Assembly (NCBI GenBank): GCA_963576475.1
Contig: OY754964.1
Location: forward strand, 8,533,986-8,597,985
DNA: 64,000 nucleotides
Source: Molanna angustata
Lineage: Eukaryota > Arthropoda > Insecta > Trichoptera > Molannidae
Reading direction: 5' to 3'
Below are positions 1 through 9,681 of this stretch, piece after piece; within the stretch, counting starts at the first letter, position 1; the number at the start of each line of letters is the position of its first letter. Position numbers and translations under genes: made by a program. Under the pieces are notes generated by a model. It was not told the DNA's origin and did not search any database. It saw only the letters and a list, made by a program, of their open reading frames with translations.

Positions 1-56
1 CTACCCTCTGACTTAAAAAGGCTTGTTTGACCTAAAAAGGCAATATTCAAAATGGG

Positions 57-295
57 TCGAATATTCTTTTTTCATTGCAAATACGCAAACATTGGATTTT
101 TTTCCCTTTCGGGAGTCAAATGATATTTTTATTGACAAACATTTTTTCAACATCTCAACCTGGTTCTTCTACAATATCCCAACTTCGTCTCTATTGAGAT
201 GCTAAAAAAAAGTTTGTCAATAAAAATATCATTTGACTCCCGAAAGGGAAAAAAATCCAATGTTTGCGTATATGCAATTAAAAAAGAATATTCGA
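57..295. repeat. Long inverted repeat (102-bp arms, 35-bp spacer)
   Basis: Positions 57-158 and 194-295 are near-perfect reverse complements, with only a few mismatches, separated by 159-193. The right arm recurs in single copy at about 3030-3122 next to element C, so the hairpin looks like two head-to-head copies of one end of that element. The short open frame crossing the left arm is a by-product of the repeat, not a gene. Confidence 0.9.
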
Positions 296-439
296 TTTAC
301 ATACACATTGGTACAAGTAGGTAAACAAGCCAAAAATGAAATAATATTTCTGGCGCAGTTCAGGGGTGACATCTGTGTGTGACACCGTCATCTCATTTAT
401 AAGTACTGTTGCTTTCGTTTGTTTACAAATAAAAAAATA

Positions 440-740
440 ATTTCTCAATTTCTCAATAGATGGCGTTACAAAAATGTTTCTCCGTTACTCCATAGATGGC
501 AATAGTAATAATGCATTATTTTCAGGTAAAATGTTACACACTATTCAAATATATAGAACTTTAAAAAAAATACATCGATAAGGGAACTCAATAAGAAGGC
601 ATAATTGGTGAACGTTGCGCAAGCGCATAAAGTGATCACGTAAACCAGCCGATGACTGGTCGTATGCCCTGTAGGTGCCTCGAGTTCCTGGTTCTTCTAC
701 AATATCCCAACTTCGTCTCTATTGAGATGTTGAAAAAATG
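440..740 (+). repeat. Dispersed element C, copy 1
   Basis: About 300 bp that recurs at 2735-3035 with high identity. Shared landmarks are the paired 'tagatggc' blocks, 'gttgcgcaagcgcataaag', 'gatcacgtaaaccagccgat' and a final 'ttcgtctctattgagatg'. The two copies differ by substitutions and a small duplication near 2860-2880. No coding capacity or terminal inverted repeats of its own are visible. Class unknown. Confidence 0.85.
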
Positions 741-778
741 TTCAAAATGGGTGCTGAAACTCATTGCTGATTTTTGCT

Positions 779-880
779 AGATGTTAATTTGTCTGTTATA
801 GTTTCATTTACCCGGCTCTAACAGGACACTCGAAAACGATAATAATAGACAAGATTAAAAGCACTATTCTATGCCACATT
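779..880 (-). repeat. Dispersed element G, copy 1 (partial)
   Basis: The reverse complement matches 8375-8470 and 25410-25500 over the core 'gtgtcctgttagagccg' and the flanking 'gaatagtgctt'. Only the first third of the element is present here. Possibly a LINE 3' untranslated region; class not determined. Confidence 0.65.
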
Positions 881-1112
881 AAAAGCAGTAGTCAATTGAA
901 TTATATCAAGTTGATGTATAACGTATAAGTACCTTCATATTATTATGCATTCGTTCGTGCAGTATACGCCACCTTGCTGCCAAAATTCTAATCTAGATCA
1001 ATAAATAACTATGCATAATATAACAGTCATGGTAGAGTTGGATAACCAGAAGGCGATAGATGTCGAACCATCTAGATATATAAATCACAATCTTAAGTAA
1101 CAAGGAGCAGAC

Positions 1113-1133
1113 ATTATTATTATTATTATTATT
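1113..1133. repeat. (ATT)n microsatellite
   Basis: Seven uninterrupted ATT units. Similar short trinucleotide runs occur at 18361-18386 and 54239-54259. Confidence 0.95.
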
Positions 1134-1159
1134 CAAAGATTATAATGAACTGATGTTCT

Positions 1160-1440
1160 TTTGATACATTCCGTGCAGTGTAGTGCCCACCCGCACGGTT
1201 CTAGGACATTTCGGCGTAAACTTTTTTTCGAAAAAAAAAATCATAGTCTTGATTCCCTTCATCGTTGGTGTGACCAGTCACAGTCTATGACTAAACAGTT
1301 GTTCAATTATATAAAATACATACATACATACCATCACCGAACGCCACATTTTTTTATATGGTCGTGCCCTCCCTTTTTTGGGCGTCCCCGACATCTCATT
1401 CCATTCCTTTCTGAACTGTATATTTTCTTCGACAGGCGTT
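1160..1440 (-). mobile_element. LINE 3'-end fragment (family 2)
   Basis: The minus strand carries the remains of a LINE C-terminus plus tail. The stretch 1380-1440 parallels 63090-63150 and 23020-23090 ('cccgacatctcattccatt' against 'ccctacatctcattccact'), and the 'cataccatcac' tail at about 1327-1337 is shared with the other family 2 copies. The reading frame is broken. The open frame on the plus strand here is antisense shadow. Confidence 0.65.
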
Positions 1441-1575
1441 CTTCATTAAAAATGAAAAAATATTATTTAAAAATTACATAAAATATATTAGCAGTTATTA
1501 TAAAAAAAAATTGGAAGAGATTGCCTTATGCCATTCAGTCCGTCATCGTGCACTTATTGGTATATATGTAATATC

Positions 1576-1710
1576 TATAGTTGTCGCCAAATAACTTGAA
1601 CTTTTAGCCGAGGAGGGGGGCGATTTGCACGTAAACAAACGAAGCAAAAAGACACAAATTTGCGCTCTGCGCAACCGGAAGCTCGTTCAAGATGTTTGGC
1701 GTAAATTATA
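1576..1710 (+). mobile_element. MITE D, copy 1 (135 bp)
   Basis: Bounded by imperfect 26-bp terminal inverted repeats (tatag..cgccaaataacttgaac at the left, gttcaagatgtttggcg..ttata at the right; about 21 of 26 match). A reverse-complement copy of almost the same length is at 63266-63402. Both begin and end with TATA-like bases, so TA may be the target, but this is not proven. No coding capacity. Confidence 0.8.
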
Positions 1711-1720
1711 CCACCTTCTA

Positions 1721-1768
1721 TGTAGACCGCATTTTGTGTAGACCTCATTTTATGTAGACCTCATTTTA
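1721..1768. repeat. Short tandem repeat, 16 bp x 3
   Basis: Three adjacent units of tgtagacctcatttta starting at 1721, 1737 and 1753, with one or two changes in the first unit. It lies directly downstream of MITE D1. Confidence 0.85.
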
Positions 1769-2734
1769 TTTAACAAATATATACATTTTCTATATTCGTC
1801 GATTGTTCGTTTAGCACTATGGTACCGAGATTGTCGATATTCTAGAGGGCTTCGTTCTATGCATTTTTTGTCGCTCACATAGCGTTCTGTGAAGGGTTTG
1901 TTCTGTGAAGGGTAGAGTCCCCATATGCAGAGCGGGTGATGATGGAAGTATCTGAAGTATTTTACCATTTTTTTACCAAATACATTTACAAAATTTCATT
2001 TATATCGATTGGGCAGTTTCGGAGATTAGCGTAAACGAACATTGTGACACGAGATTTTTATATAATATGAAGATCCACAAACCATTTGAAAAAAAAATTA
2101 AATTCAGTGTGGTCGCATTAAAGCAGTCTATGAATCAGACTCATATGGATCGATGTCGGTGAATGGTCCGGGTTCTCGCCCGCGCACGCTAAATATTATT
2201 ACCTAATATATTATTAAAGGAATCTACCCAGGAGACGTGCCTAACTTGTTTTATCATTATGTATGGGCGATCGAAACCATTATTTATATTTCCTCAAAAC
2301 TAGAACTGTGAGCGTATAAATTCAAATAGTGGAAAACGTAATAAATATATTTTGGCATCGTTCATCTGTGTTTACTCATGCTTCTTCTTTGTTCATTATA
2401 AAAAAAATATGGAAATTTGCGTCTATTCAAATGTATAACTTGTTTATTTATTCATTATTATACAAACATGGGTTATTTGCCATGAAGCAATCAATTCCAA
2501 CCAACTCAAGCAGCATCGTCATTGTATTCGTGTATCTCACTAAAAATATTCAAATAAAGGCTGAAGTAAAAATATTTATCTGATTATACCTGATTTCATC
2601 TTCCTCTTCTCTTTTCCTTTTAATACAAAGAAATAAATAACAAATAAACACTTTAAGTGCTTGATCATGAAATTGGATTAAAAATAAACTTCATTTTTGA
2701 AAAAAACATCGATGGTTCATCGAAAACATCGAAA
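1769..2734. other. No supported gene
   Basis: AT-rich sequence. The only structure noticed is a local duplication of 'gttctgtgaagggt' near 1880-1912. The open frames here (one at 2329-2583) are rich in F/I/N/K and show no motif. Confidence 0.6.
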
Positions 2735-3122
2735 ATTCCTCAATTTCTCAATAGATGGCGTTACAAAAAGGTTTCTCCGTTACTCCATAGATGGCAATAG
2801 TAATAATGCATTAGTTTCAGGTAAAATGTTACACACTATTCAAATATATAGAATTACATCGATAATAAAAAAAATTACATTGATAAGGGAACTCAATAAG
2901 AAGGCGTAATTGGTGAACGTTGCGCAAGCGCATAAAGTGATCACGTAAACCAGCCGATGACAGGACGTAAGCCCTGTAGGTGCCTTGAATTCCTGGTTGT
3001 TCTTTAATATTCCAACTTCGTCTCTATTGAGATGTAAATTTTGTCAGTAAAAATACCATTTGACTTCCGACAGGGAAAAAAATCCAATGTTTGCGTATAT
3101 TCAATTAAAAAATATTCGATAT
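2735..3122 (+). repeat. Dispersed element C, copy 2, with single hairpin arm
   Basis: Matches 440-740 over its first 300 bp and then continues into a diverged copy of the hairpin arm found at 194-295 ('aaaaaaatccaatgtttgcg'). This copy suggests the arm is the natural terminus of element C. Confidence 0.85.
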
Positions 3123-3614
3123 ATTTGACAAGTTTAAAATAATTTTGAACATTTATTCATTTTGTTTCGATGCAGGGAATAAATAGATTAATTGTTCTCA
3201 ATGCTTGAAACACTACATTTTAAATCTTTTATTTTACCTTCTTATCTATTTGAATTGGTTATCGGAAGATGTAAGACGCTATGATAATTCAAATTATTTT
3301 TTTATACAAGCGTTGCTTCCATTTCTGGTTGAAAAAACAATTCGATATTAATGCAGCTGTCAAGGAACTGCGCTTGCGGATATATTTTGCATGCATCGGG
3401 ATGAAAAAATATTATAATTTCATGAAGAATGACCTCGAACTGCGTGCACGAGTTTGTCCAGTTGCATAATGTATTCAGTTTTAAAGCAGTCTCCTTAAAT
3501 CAAACAGAAAAATATCCATTTGATTTCTGGAAACAACCAGTGACCAGCTATTAACCTACTATGCAGTTGAAGTTTATGTGTTAAAAATCCAGAATAAAGA
3601 GTAAAATTTATATT

Positions 3615-3775
3615 TTCAAACTGCCCGATGTGGCGATTCAAAAGTGGAGATGGGCACATCGCAAGAATAAAAGATAGTAATAGATGGAGATCATGAGGTG
3701 ATAAGAAACCCCAAATGTGACCAAACTAGCAATTGGATGGATGACTTAAAGAAATTCGTTGGTCCCCAGTGACCT
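3615..3775 (+). mobile_element. LINE C-terminal fragment (RTE-like style)
   Basis: The plus-strand translation around 3633-3680 reads KWRWAHRKNK or, with a frameshift, KWRWAGHIARIKD-like, followed near 3735 by a W-M-D-D-L-K block. This is the W-x-G-H-x-x-R...W-x-D-D-L pattern of the region after the reverse-transcriptase thumb in insect LINEs. Stops and frameshifts show it is dead. Confidence 0.6.
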
Positions 3776-3854
3776 TCAGTTTTCAGATGTCTGTTGGTTA
3801 GATATTGACATGTATAATGGGACATGAAAAGAACTAAATACTTATGTTGTACCA

Positions 3855-3985
3855 ATTTAACTTTAGAGACTTCACGTTGCTCGGGTTGGTTGGAAAAATT
3901 ACCTTATTGCCATTTACCTTATAACCTTATATCCACCTTTGTGCACTTGTACATACAGTATATAAATAAATAAATAAAAGAAGGT
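3855..3985 (+). mobile_element. LINE 3' tail (family 3)
   Basis: Contains 'ttcacgttgctcgggttggt', a degenerate 'attgccatttacc' and 'tttgtgcacttgtaca', and ends in an ATAAA-rich tail. The same landmarks occur at 20770-20860, 46995-47065, 55965-56020 and 32895-32960. Non-coding. Confidence 0.65.
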
Positions 3986-4039
3986 GAAATTGGAGAAACC
4001 ATGTTGACAGAATGGACAGGATAAAAATATCTCCTATAG

Positions 4040-4377
4040 TTGCCTACAATGTACTGGTCTTCCTTAGCCACCACCAATTCTGTTTTTGGGGACCCCTCGA
4101 ACAACTCAATACATGAAGAACATAAGAAGGTTTTGAAGAACTCTAAAACATCGCTGATACTATACTTTAAGTGCCAAAGAGAGCTAATTATAAGGAAACA
4201 GCAGGTTCGCCGTTCACTCAAAGTGAAGATGAAGTTGCCTTTCGTGGATACATGGTCCCGCATATCCAATCGGTTCAAAGTTATTCCCTCGAATATCATT
4301 GTAGATTTCTTGTCGAAATTTTGAAACGTCGTATTAATTTATTGCATTTCAATAAGATGTACTCGGAAGTCCCATAG
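4040..4377 (+). pseudogene. Unassigned open frame with weak BESS-like resemblance
   Basis: Two overlapping plus-strand frames (about 4043-4324 and 4171-4377) lack stops and have more balanced composition than their surroundings. In the second, the stretch starting SEDEVAFRGYMVPHI (about 4213-4257) has the acidic start, F, V-P, and I/L spacing of a BESS motif, the C-terminal part of MADF-BESS DNA-binding proteins. Joining the frames would need a frameshift, and there is no clean splice site between them. It could be a decayed gene fragment or chance. No start or promoter is visible. Confidence 0.25.
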
Positions 4378-4379
4378 TA

Positions 4380-5300
4380 CCTATTACTTAAATATTAGTT
4401 GAGGTTGTGGCAACTTAGCATAATTAGTTGCATAGAGCCCTACACTCCACAACGCTACCGCCGACATACATGCATATGTATCGTAAAGTTCCTTATTTAT
4501 ATTAACAATTTTTCATAATTATGTATACATTATTTTATTCTTTTTTTAATTAGCAATATATTTCCGAAGTTTTTCTTTTTTATCGCGTTTTTTTTTGTCA
4601 ACTCTTATTTTTGTAATTTGCATACAATTATTGTTTTTTTTATTATTGTTTTTGTAATATTGTGTAACTACTTTATTTTTAATGTATAATTGTTAATGTC
4701 TTCTGGCCTTAGATATAAATAAATAAATTATCTATTCCATAGTCTAACTGATATTTCTTGATAAGAGTAATTACTAAAAACTTTTGTAGAGTGATTGAAT
4801 ATAAAGACTTTCTCAATTTTAAAATATGGGAATTTCCTATTTTAAAATTCACAATGAAACAATAATAATTTAATTCATTATTTAAAAAGTTAGTGGACAA
4901 TAATGTTCATGACTTTTATTGTTTTTTTTTAATACTTCCTTGACCCTCGGTGATTTTTTATTGTCGAATATAATTCTCTTTTTAGTGCATTTTCTGCGTG
5001 GACCTGTTTCGTGGTAATGGCTTAATTTCACGCTGAGATTTTATTTGTTTTGAACTTTTATGATGTGACGTCTTTATTTTTAGACATTTCTTTGTTTGCA
5101 AAGATTTTTATTTTCACTGAATGCATAAAAGCGCAGTTGCAACGAATGACAATGTTTTGTTCTTCGGTCAATGAAATTATGTGCATAAACAATAAAAAAT
5201 GAAGTAGGTTAAGCACAATAAATATTTGAATATTATGTAAATCATTCAAAGAGATACATATATAATATGATAGTTGTTTGTTTCTAACAATGTACATACA
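4380..5300. other. AT-rich, no supported gene
   Basis: Poly-T and poly-A rich. The stretch 4500-4735, ending in 'taaataaataaatt', resembles a LINE tail, but the link is weak. The minus-strand frames at 4709-4900 and 5058-5297 are low-complexity I/L/F-rich noise. Confidence 0.5.
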
Positions 5301-5347
5301 TAACTAGTTTTATAAATCATACATAAAATGATTTATAAAACTAGTTA
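5301..5347. repeat. Perfect 20-bp-arm hairpin
   Basis: Arms 5301-5320 and 5328-5347 are exact reverse complements (taactagttttataaatcat) around the 7-bp loop acataaa. No run of T that would make it a terminator, and no gene ends here. Confidence 0.95.
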
Positions 5348-5499
5348 AATATGTTTGTTAGTTAAATCTTCAGTTTATATTATCGGAACCCACTGATAAC
5401 CGTAGAAGGGTAATGGGATATTTTGTATCTTTTTTTATATACATATACATAATATTGGAAATAAAAAAAAAAATATCATCATGAAGTGTCCAAATTATT

Positions 5500-5830
5500 A
5501 TCCAACTATCGATTCGTTCAAGAGAATTTATTTCTTACCTTAGTCCCATATCAGCGAATTGTATGCAGTAGTGAAGTCTTTGCATGCTTTGTACAACTTT
5601 GAAGTCACCAACACCAACTTAGAGACTTGGCAGCATATAATATTATATACTTTAAATATAGACGAACTCAAAATTCGAATAATATAACATTAAATGTCTA
5701 TGTGTATGTGTTCCTTATAACTTTTGATCAGCTTAATACACAGAGCCCCAAATTTCAGATAATATAGAAAGTTGAACAGTTGGATCACATGTGTTACATC
5801 AACTATTATAGTAATCAATGCTGGTGTATA
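5500..5830 (+). repeat. Dispersed element E, copy 1 (short form)
   Basis: Diverged relative of the larger copy at 45407-46425. It starts 'ccaactatcgattcgttca', contains 'ccttataacttttgatcagc' and ends with 'cagttggatcacatgtgtta'. The ends form a short inverted repeat (ccaact / agttgg). It lacks the middle of the longer copy. Confidence 0.7.
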
Positions 5831-6554
5831 TATAGTAAAAAAATCTGAATTATAATTTTGATTTTACCTTTTGTATTTTTTGACGATTTTTTTATAAAAC
5901 AATTCTCCTGATAATAAAAGCCACTACAACCAAACAAATCGCTCAAAATAAGCATATGTAAATAACCCGAATATTAATTAGAAATATAACTGATCTTCTT
6001 AAATATATGTAGGTATATGTTACAACGAAGAAATATATAAATTATTTTTAATGTTGCTGTTTGTACACCAAGAGAAGACACAATATCAACAGGAATTCAA
6101 ATTTTATTAGATAGGTTTATGCACGTTTTTTTATGAAATTCGATTTATTTTCAATTCTGCTTTAATATCCCGCAAATAGTATATATTTCATCCCATTTTT
6201 AACTATTTAAGTATTTCATTTTACTTAAACTTAAAAATGTATGCTTAGTGCATGAATCAAAAATAAATCATTGTTATGCGATGCATGTTGAGATAAGGTG
6301 GCGGGTAGTTTGAATATTTCTATGCAAAACACAAGACAGGTCCATTATTGTTACAATTACGGTATTGTTGCAACGGCGACGGCTCGTTTTCACACGTGGG
6401 TAGTACATGCCTACCTAACTAACGCCAGAGGAATCTCATTGTTGCCATAATAATTATCATAGGACGTTACAACATCGGGTGCATTGTCTTATCGATACGC
6501 TTCTGTCATAATATTCCCATGAACACACAACGTTCTGAAATAGCTCTAAATACC
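5831..6554. other. No supported feature
   Basis: AT-rich until about 6290. The segment 6290-6540 is more balanced in composition, but I found no frame, repeat partner or motif in it. Confidence 0.5.
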
Positions 6555-6562
6555 CTTTAGAT

Positions 6563-8051
6563 CAGGGTTTCTCAAAGTGGGATCAATGATATCTGCGGCC
6601 AGAGTTAAATATTGGCTTCCCTTCTCGTTTTTCTAATTTTTTTTTCTGGGCTCAAGGCTCCCAATCGCTTCCTGTCACTAACTTATTGCAATCTGGCCAC
6701 CGTGCCTGAAGACGTCTCAAATTTCTCTTTTGCTGTCTCTGAGGCCATTATAGTACTTTCTAGGTCCACCCACCATCCGTCTCTGGCAAAGTATCTCGCC
6801 CAGTCTCTTGGTCATCGAGGGAGATGGCGATCCACTTCCACGCCGGCGACGCTATAGAGCCCATTGGCCCTGTTCACCACCGGACGCAGCCGCAACATCG
6901 GACAAATACAAAATATCCACCATCCATCGGGTTCAACCACTGCCCCCGAGAATCCAACCTCACACGTCAGGGCCTCCGATTGGTCTCGAAATCGGCCGCT
7001 ATGTACACTCCGTTTCAAGTCGGAGGGGCTTGTACCCCGACCCCTCGGTCCTCGTGTTGGCGTCCGAAGGTTTCGCGGGCTAACACCGGGGGCATCCGAC
7101 GCAATCATCACCTGTCAGATTTGACGTCTAGTTGTCAACACAGGATGTCTGACCCGACGTCTGCGCCGGCGGTGTGCCCGAACCACACAACAACATTCGC
7201 CACAGTTTGACGAGTAACAGCCGAGCGAAACTAGAGGCGTCCATCCTGCTCTTCTCTAAGTACAGAATTGACGAGGGCACAACAGCGTCAGCCGCCCACC
7301 CCCACCTTTACTGCCTAGGCCCTTAGAGCCGCAACCTAGGCCCAGTCTCTTGGTCAGCTATTCTATTCACCTGTTAGTTCTCTTATGTCTTAAAGAGATG
7401 TTTATTATTCTTGTCTTCGTGGCTCTTTGTATCACCACGAGCCTGTGTATGATATTTTTGTTCAAACCTGTGAAAAATAATATGCAGTTATTCGATCATC
7501 CATCTTCTCCTTATTCTTGTTGTAGGTTTTTGGAAACATGATTTTTTTTCAGGAAGTGTGCCCCTCCCACTAGCACTTCTGTAACGCCGAGCTTCAGCTA
7601 TCTCTTAGGTAGTCTGCCTCGTAGTCGATTGCCAAATTAATTTGTTAAATTTGTAGTAGCCCTCTTCAATTCGAGCCTGCGCGGTTTGTCAAGAATTATT
7701 CGCACGTCTCGTCGTTCTCCAACTTAAATAAAAATGATATCAGTATGTTAATTCTTTCATTTCACAAACAATTAATTATATTAATCTTATCATTTAATAA
7801 TCAATTTTGATTTGCAATACTTCTCAATGAATTTATGGGATTATATTTGTTTTGTCATGGACACACTAAATGTAATCTTTATCCTGTTGCATTAATACCT
7901 ATATTGATTATAAAACGACCTACGTTTTCTTCGATAGAGGTGCGTAGAAATTCTCAAATTCTGAAATTGGACAGAGCATCGTGGTTTATATGGGAGAAGT
8001 TCATAATTTTTCTGAAAATCTGATAGGATCGGAAACGATGAAGAACCACTG
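6563..8051. mobile_element. hAT-like non-autonomous DNA transposon
   Basis: The left end is CAGGGTTTCTCAAAG and the right end (reverse complement) is CAGTGGTTCTTC, matching the CAG-n-GGTTCTC style termini of hAT elements. An exact 8-bp direct repeat ctttagat flanks it at 6555-6562 and 8052-8059, and 8 bp is the TSD length of the hAT superfamily. The interior has no recognisable transposase or BED-finger frame, so it is a deleted or MITE-type derivative. It is interrupted by a separate insertion at 6815-7339. Confidence 0.88.
6815..7339. mobile_element. GC-rich 525-bp insertion with 17-bp TSD
   Basis: The 17-bp sequence gcccagtctcttggtca occurs at 6798-6814 and again at 7340-7356, exactly bracketing this segment. 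Removing one copy plus the insert restores a continuous hAT interior. The insert is conspicuously G+C rich compared with everything around it and is open in several frames for 90-130 codons, which is expected of GC-rich DNA. No polyA, TIR or known domain is visible. A variable, long TSD points to target-primed retrotransposition, probably a fragment of a GC-rich retroelement or retrocopy. Confidence 0.82.
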
Positions 8052-8374
8052 CTTTAGATGACCCGCCACTGAAATTCGCCCATTTCGTTTTGTTGTCGGT
8101 GTTGTTTTTTTCTCAAAGGTGACCTTAACACAATCATTTTGTGAAGACACAATTCGGAACGACGCTATTGTCTCTGCGCTATGTTTTCGCTTTAACGACA
8201 CCTGTTACATTGGTGATCGTTATGAACTTTCGTAACGATCGTTATTTTGTGTTTGAAGTAACATGGTCATCATGGTTAAACTTCATTAAGAATGAATGAT
8301 GAAATGTGAATGAATCAACGTTTCGATCTGAATCGACTGCTTTTATGAAATATTATAATCGTATCTGTGCTGTG

Positions 8375-8660
8375 AAGTACCGGCTTGGAATAGTGCTTCC
8401 ACTATTTTATATTACAGTCGTTTTCGTGTGTCCTGTTAGAGTCGGATAATCGAAAATACAAAAGGCAACAGTAAAATCTTACATTACTAAGCAATGAGGT
8501 TTACCACCTATTCTGAATATTGTCTATTTGATGAGACGAGACTAATGTGTGGAGATATACGCACACGTTGTGCTGCACACCCGAATACCTGTCGCTGGTA
8601 ATCCCACATTGTGGGATATGCAGTGATGGTATGAATGTATAATCGTATCTAGCGACAGCT
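8375..8660 (+). repeat. Dispersed element G, copy 2
   Basis: Aligns by eye to 25410-25700. Shared pieces are 'gtgtcctgttagagtcgg', 'ttctgaatattgt', 'gatgagacgagact', 'tgtcgctggtaatcccaca' and the end 'ggtatgaatg'. The end is also found alone at 48095-48180, where a LINE 3' fragment follows. No frame. Confidence 0.75.
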
Positions 8661-8935
8661 CTCATTAATTGATTTTTATAGCGCCCTGATTCATCAATGA
8701 ATTGAATTACTAATATAGGATCGCAAGCTCTCCTGCAATCCTCACCATGAAAATAAGCAGAAGCCTCCAAGACATCCAAAAACAATACTAGAGGCGGTGA
8801 ACTGGCTATCGGCGCTGGAACCAAGACTTTAAAATCAGATATAAAACCATAGGAAAATTAAAGTTACAACATTTATGTGGCAGCAACTTATCTTCGATTC
8901 TTGACAAGATATTTATCGAAAACCATAAACATTAT

Positions 8936-9090
8936 TATCGATCCCCAGCGGGGAAGAAATTTATGCCTAATTATTTCTAACGCAATTATTGAATTATGGG
9001 GCTGGAAACGCTGGTTAGTTAGAATGATTAGCCGTTCGGCAATAAATTCGCCACTTATACAAGGTGCAAGGAAATTTTCTTTTTAATGAT
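8936..9090 (+). mobile_element. SINE family S2, diverged copy, 5'-truncated
   Basis: Starts just after the B-box region and keeps the body: 'ttctaacgcaatta', 'ggggctggaaacgctggtta', 'cggcaataaattcgccactt' and 'aaggtgcaagg'. These match the intact S2 copy at 26246-26420 with many substitutions. Confidence 0.75.
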
Positions 9091-9194
9091 TGTTACTATT
9101 ACGCAACTCTCACTTATATATTTTTATATTTCTACGAGTTATACACTCCGTAGAGTAAATTTTCTATTTATATAAATTGAAAGAAAGTGATAAA

Positions 9195-9380
9195 AAACAT
9201 AAAGGTACTATGTCAAATTTTAATTTAGCACGTTCTCAATACAAAATTGTCACGTTCTGGAGATATACAATATTTATCGTCTCACAGATCCAGAATGAAA
9301 AACACAATAAACTGAATCGAACTCTACCATGAATCGCACCCGGGACCTTTAGATTAGCAGTCCTAAGCAACTGATACGTC
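9195..9380 (-). mobile_element. SINE family S4 (tRNA-derived), minus orientation
   Basis: On the minus strand the head is at about 9380 with the B-box-like GGTGCGATTC, followed by 'ctgtgagacgataaatat' (shared with 51928-52115) and the distal 'tttgacatagtacct' (shared with 63570-63795). Target-site repeats were not resolved. Confidence 0.72.
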
Positions 9381-9681
9381 AAGGTCGATTCATTTCAAAA
9401 TAAAAAATAATTGTTTTATGATTAACTCAATATTTTTTGTAGATTTTTTTTAATTTGAATTTCTTTATTCCATCAAAGTAAGGTTTGATTTTCTTACTAA
9501 TATAACTACAACAAATAGGTTGGATGTAACAATGTTATGTAGGCTGTGACACCATTATATATGTATCATGTGTGTATGATATTATGTACAATTGTAAGTC
9601 ATTTTTACTTTCATTGTCTCAATAATGAATTCAGTTTGCTCTGAATACAATCAGATGGATATAAGATGATTGTTCAACACA

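Noticed and set aside
6812..7210. Several overlapping 86-128-codon frames as genes
   Set aside because: They overlap each other on both strands inside a GC-rich insertion; openness follows from base composition and none shows a domain.
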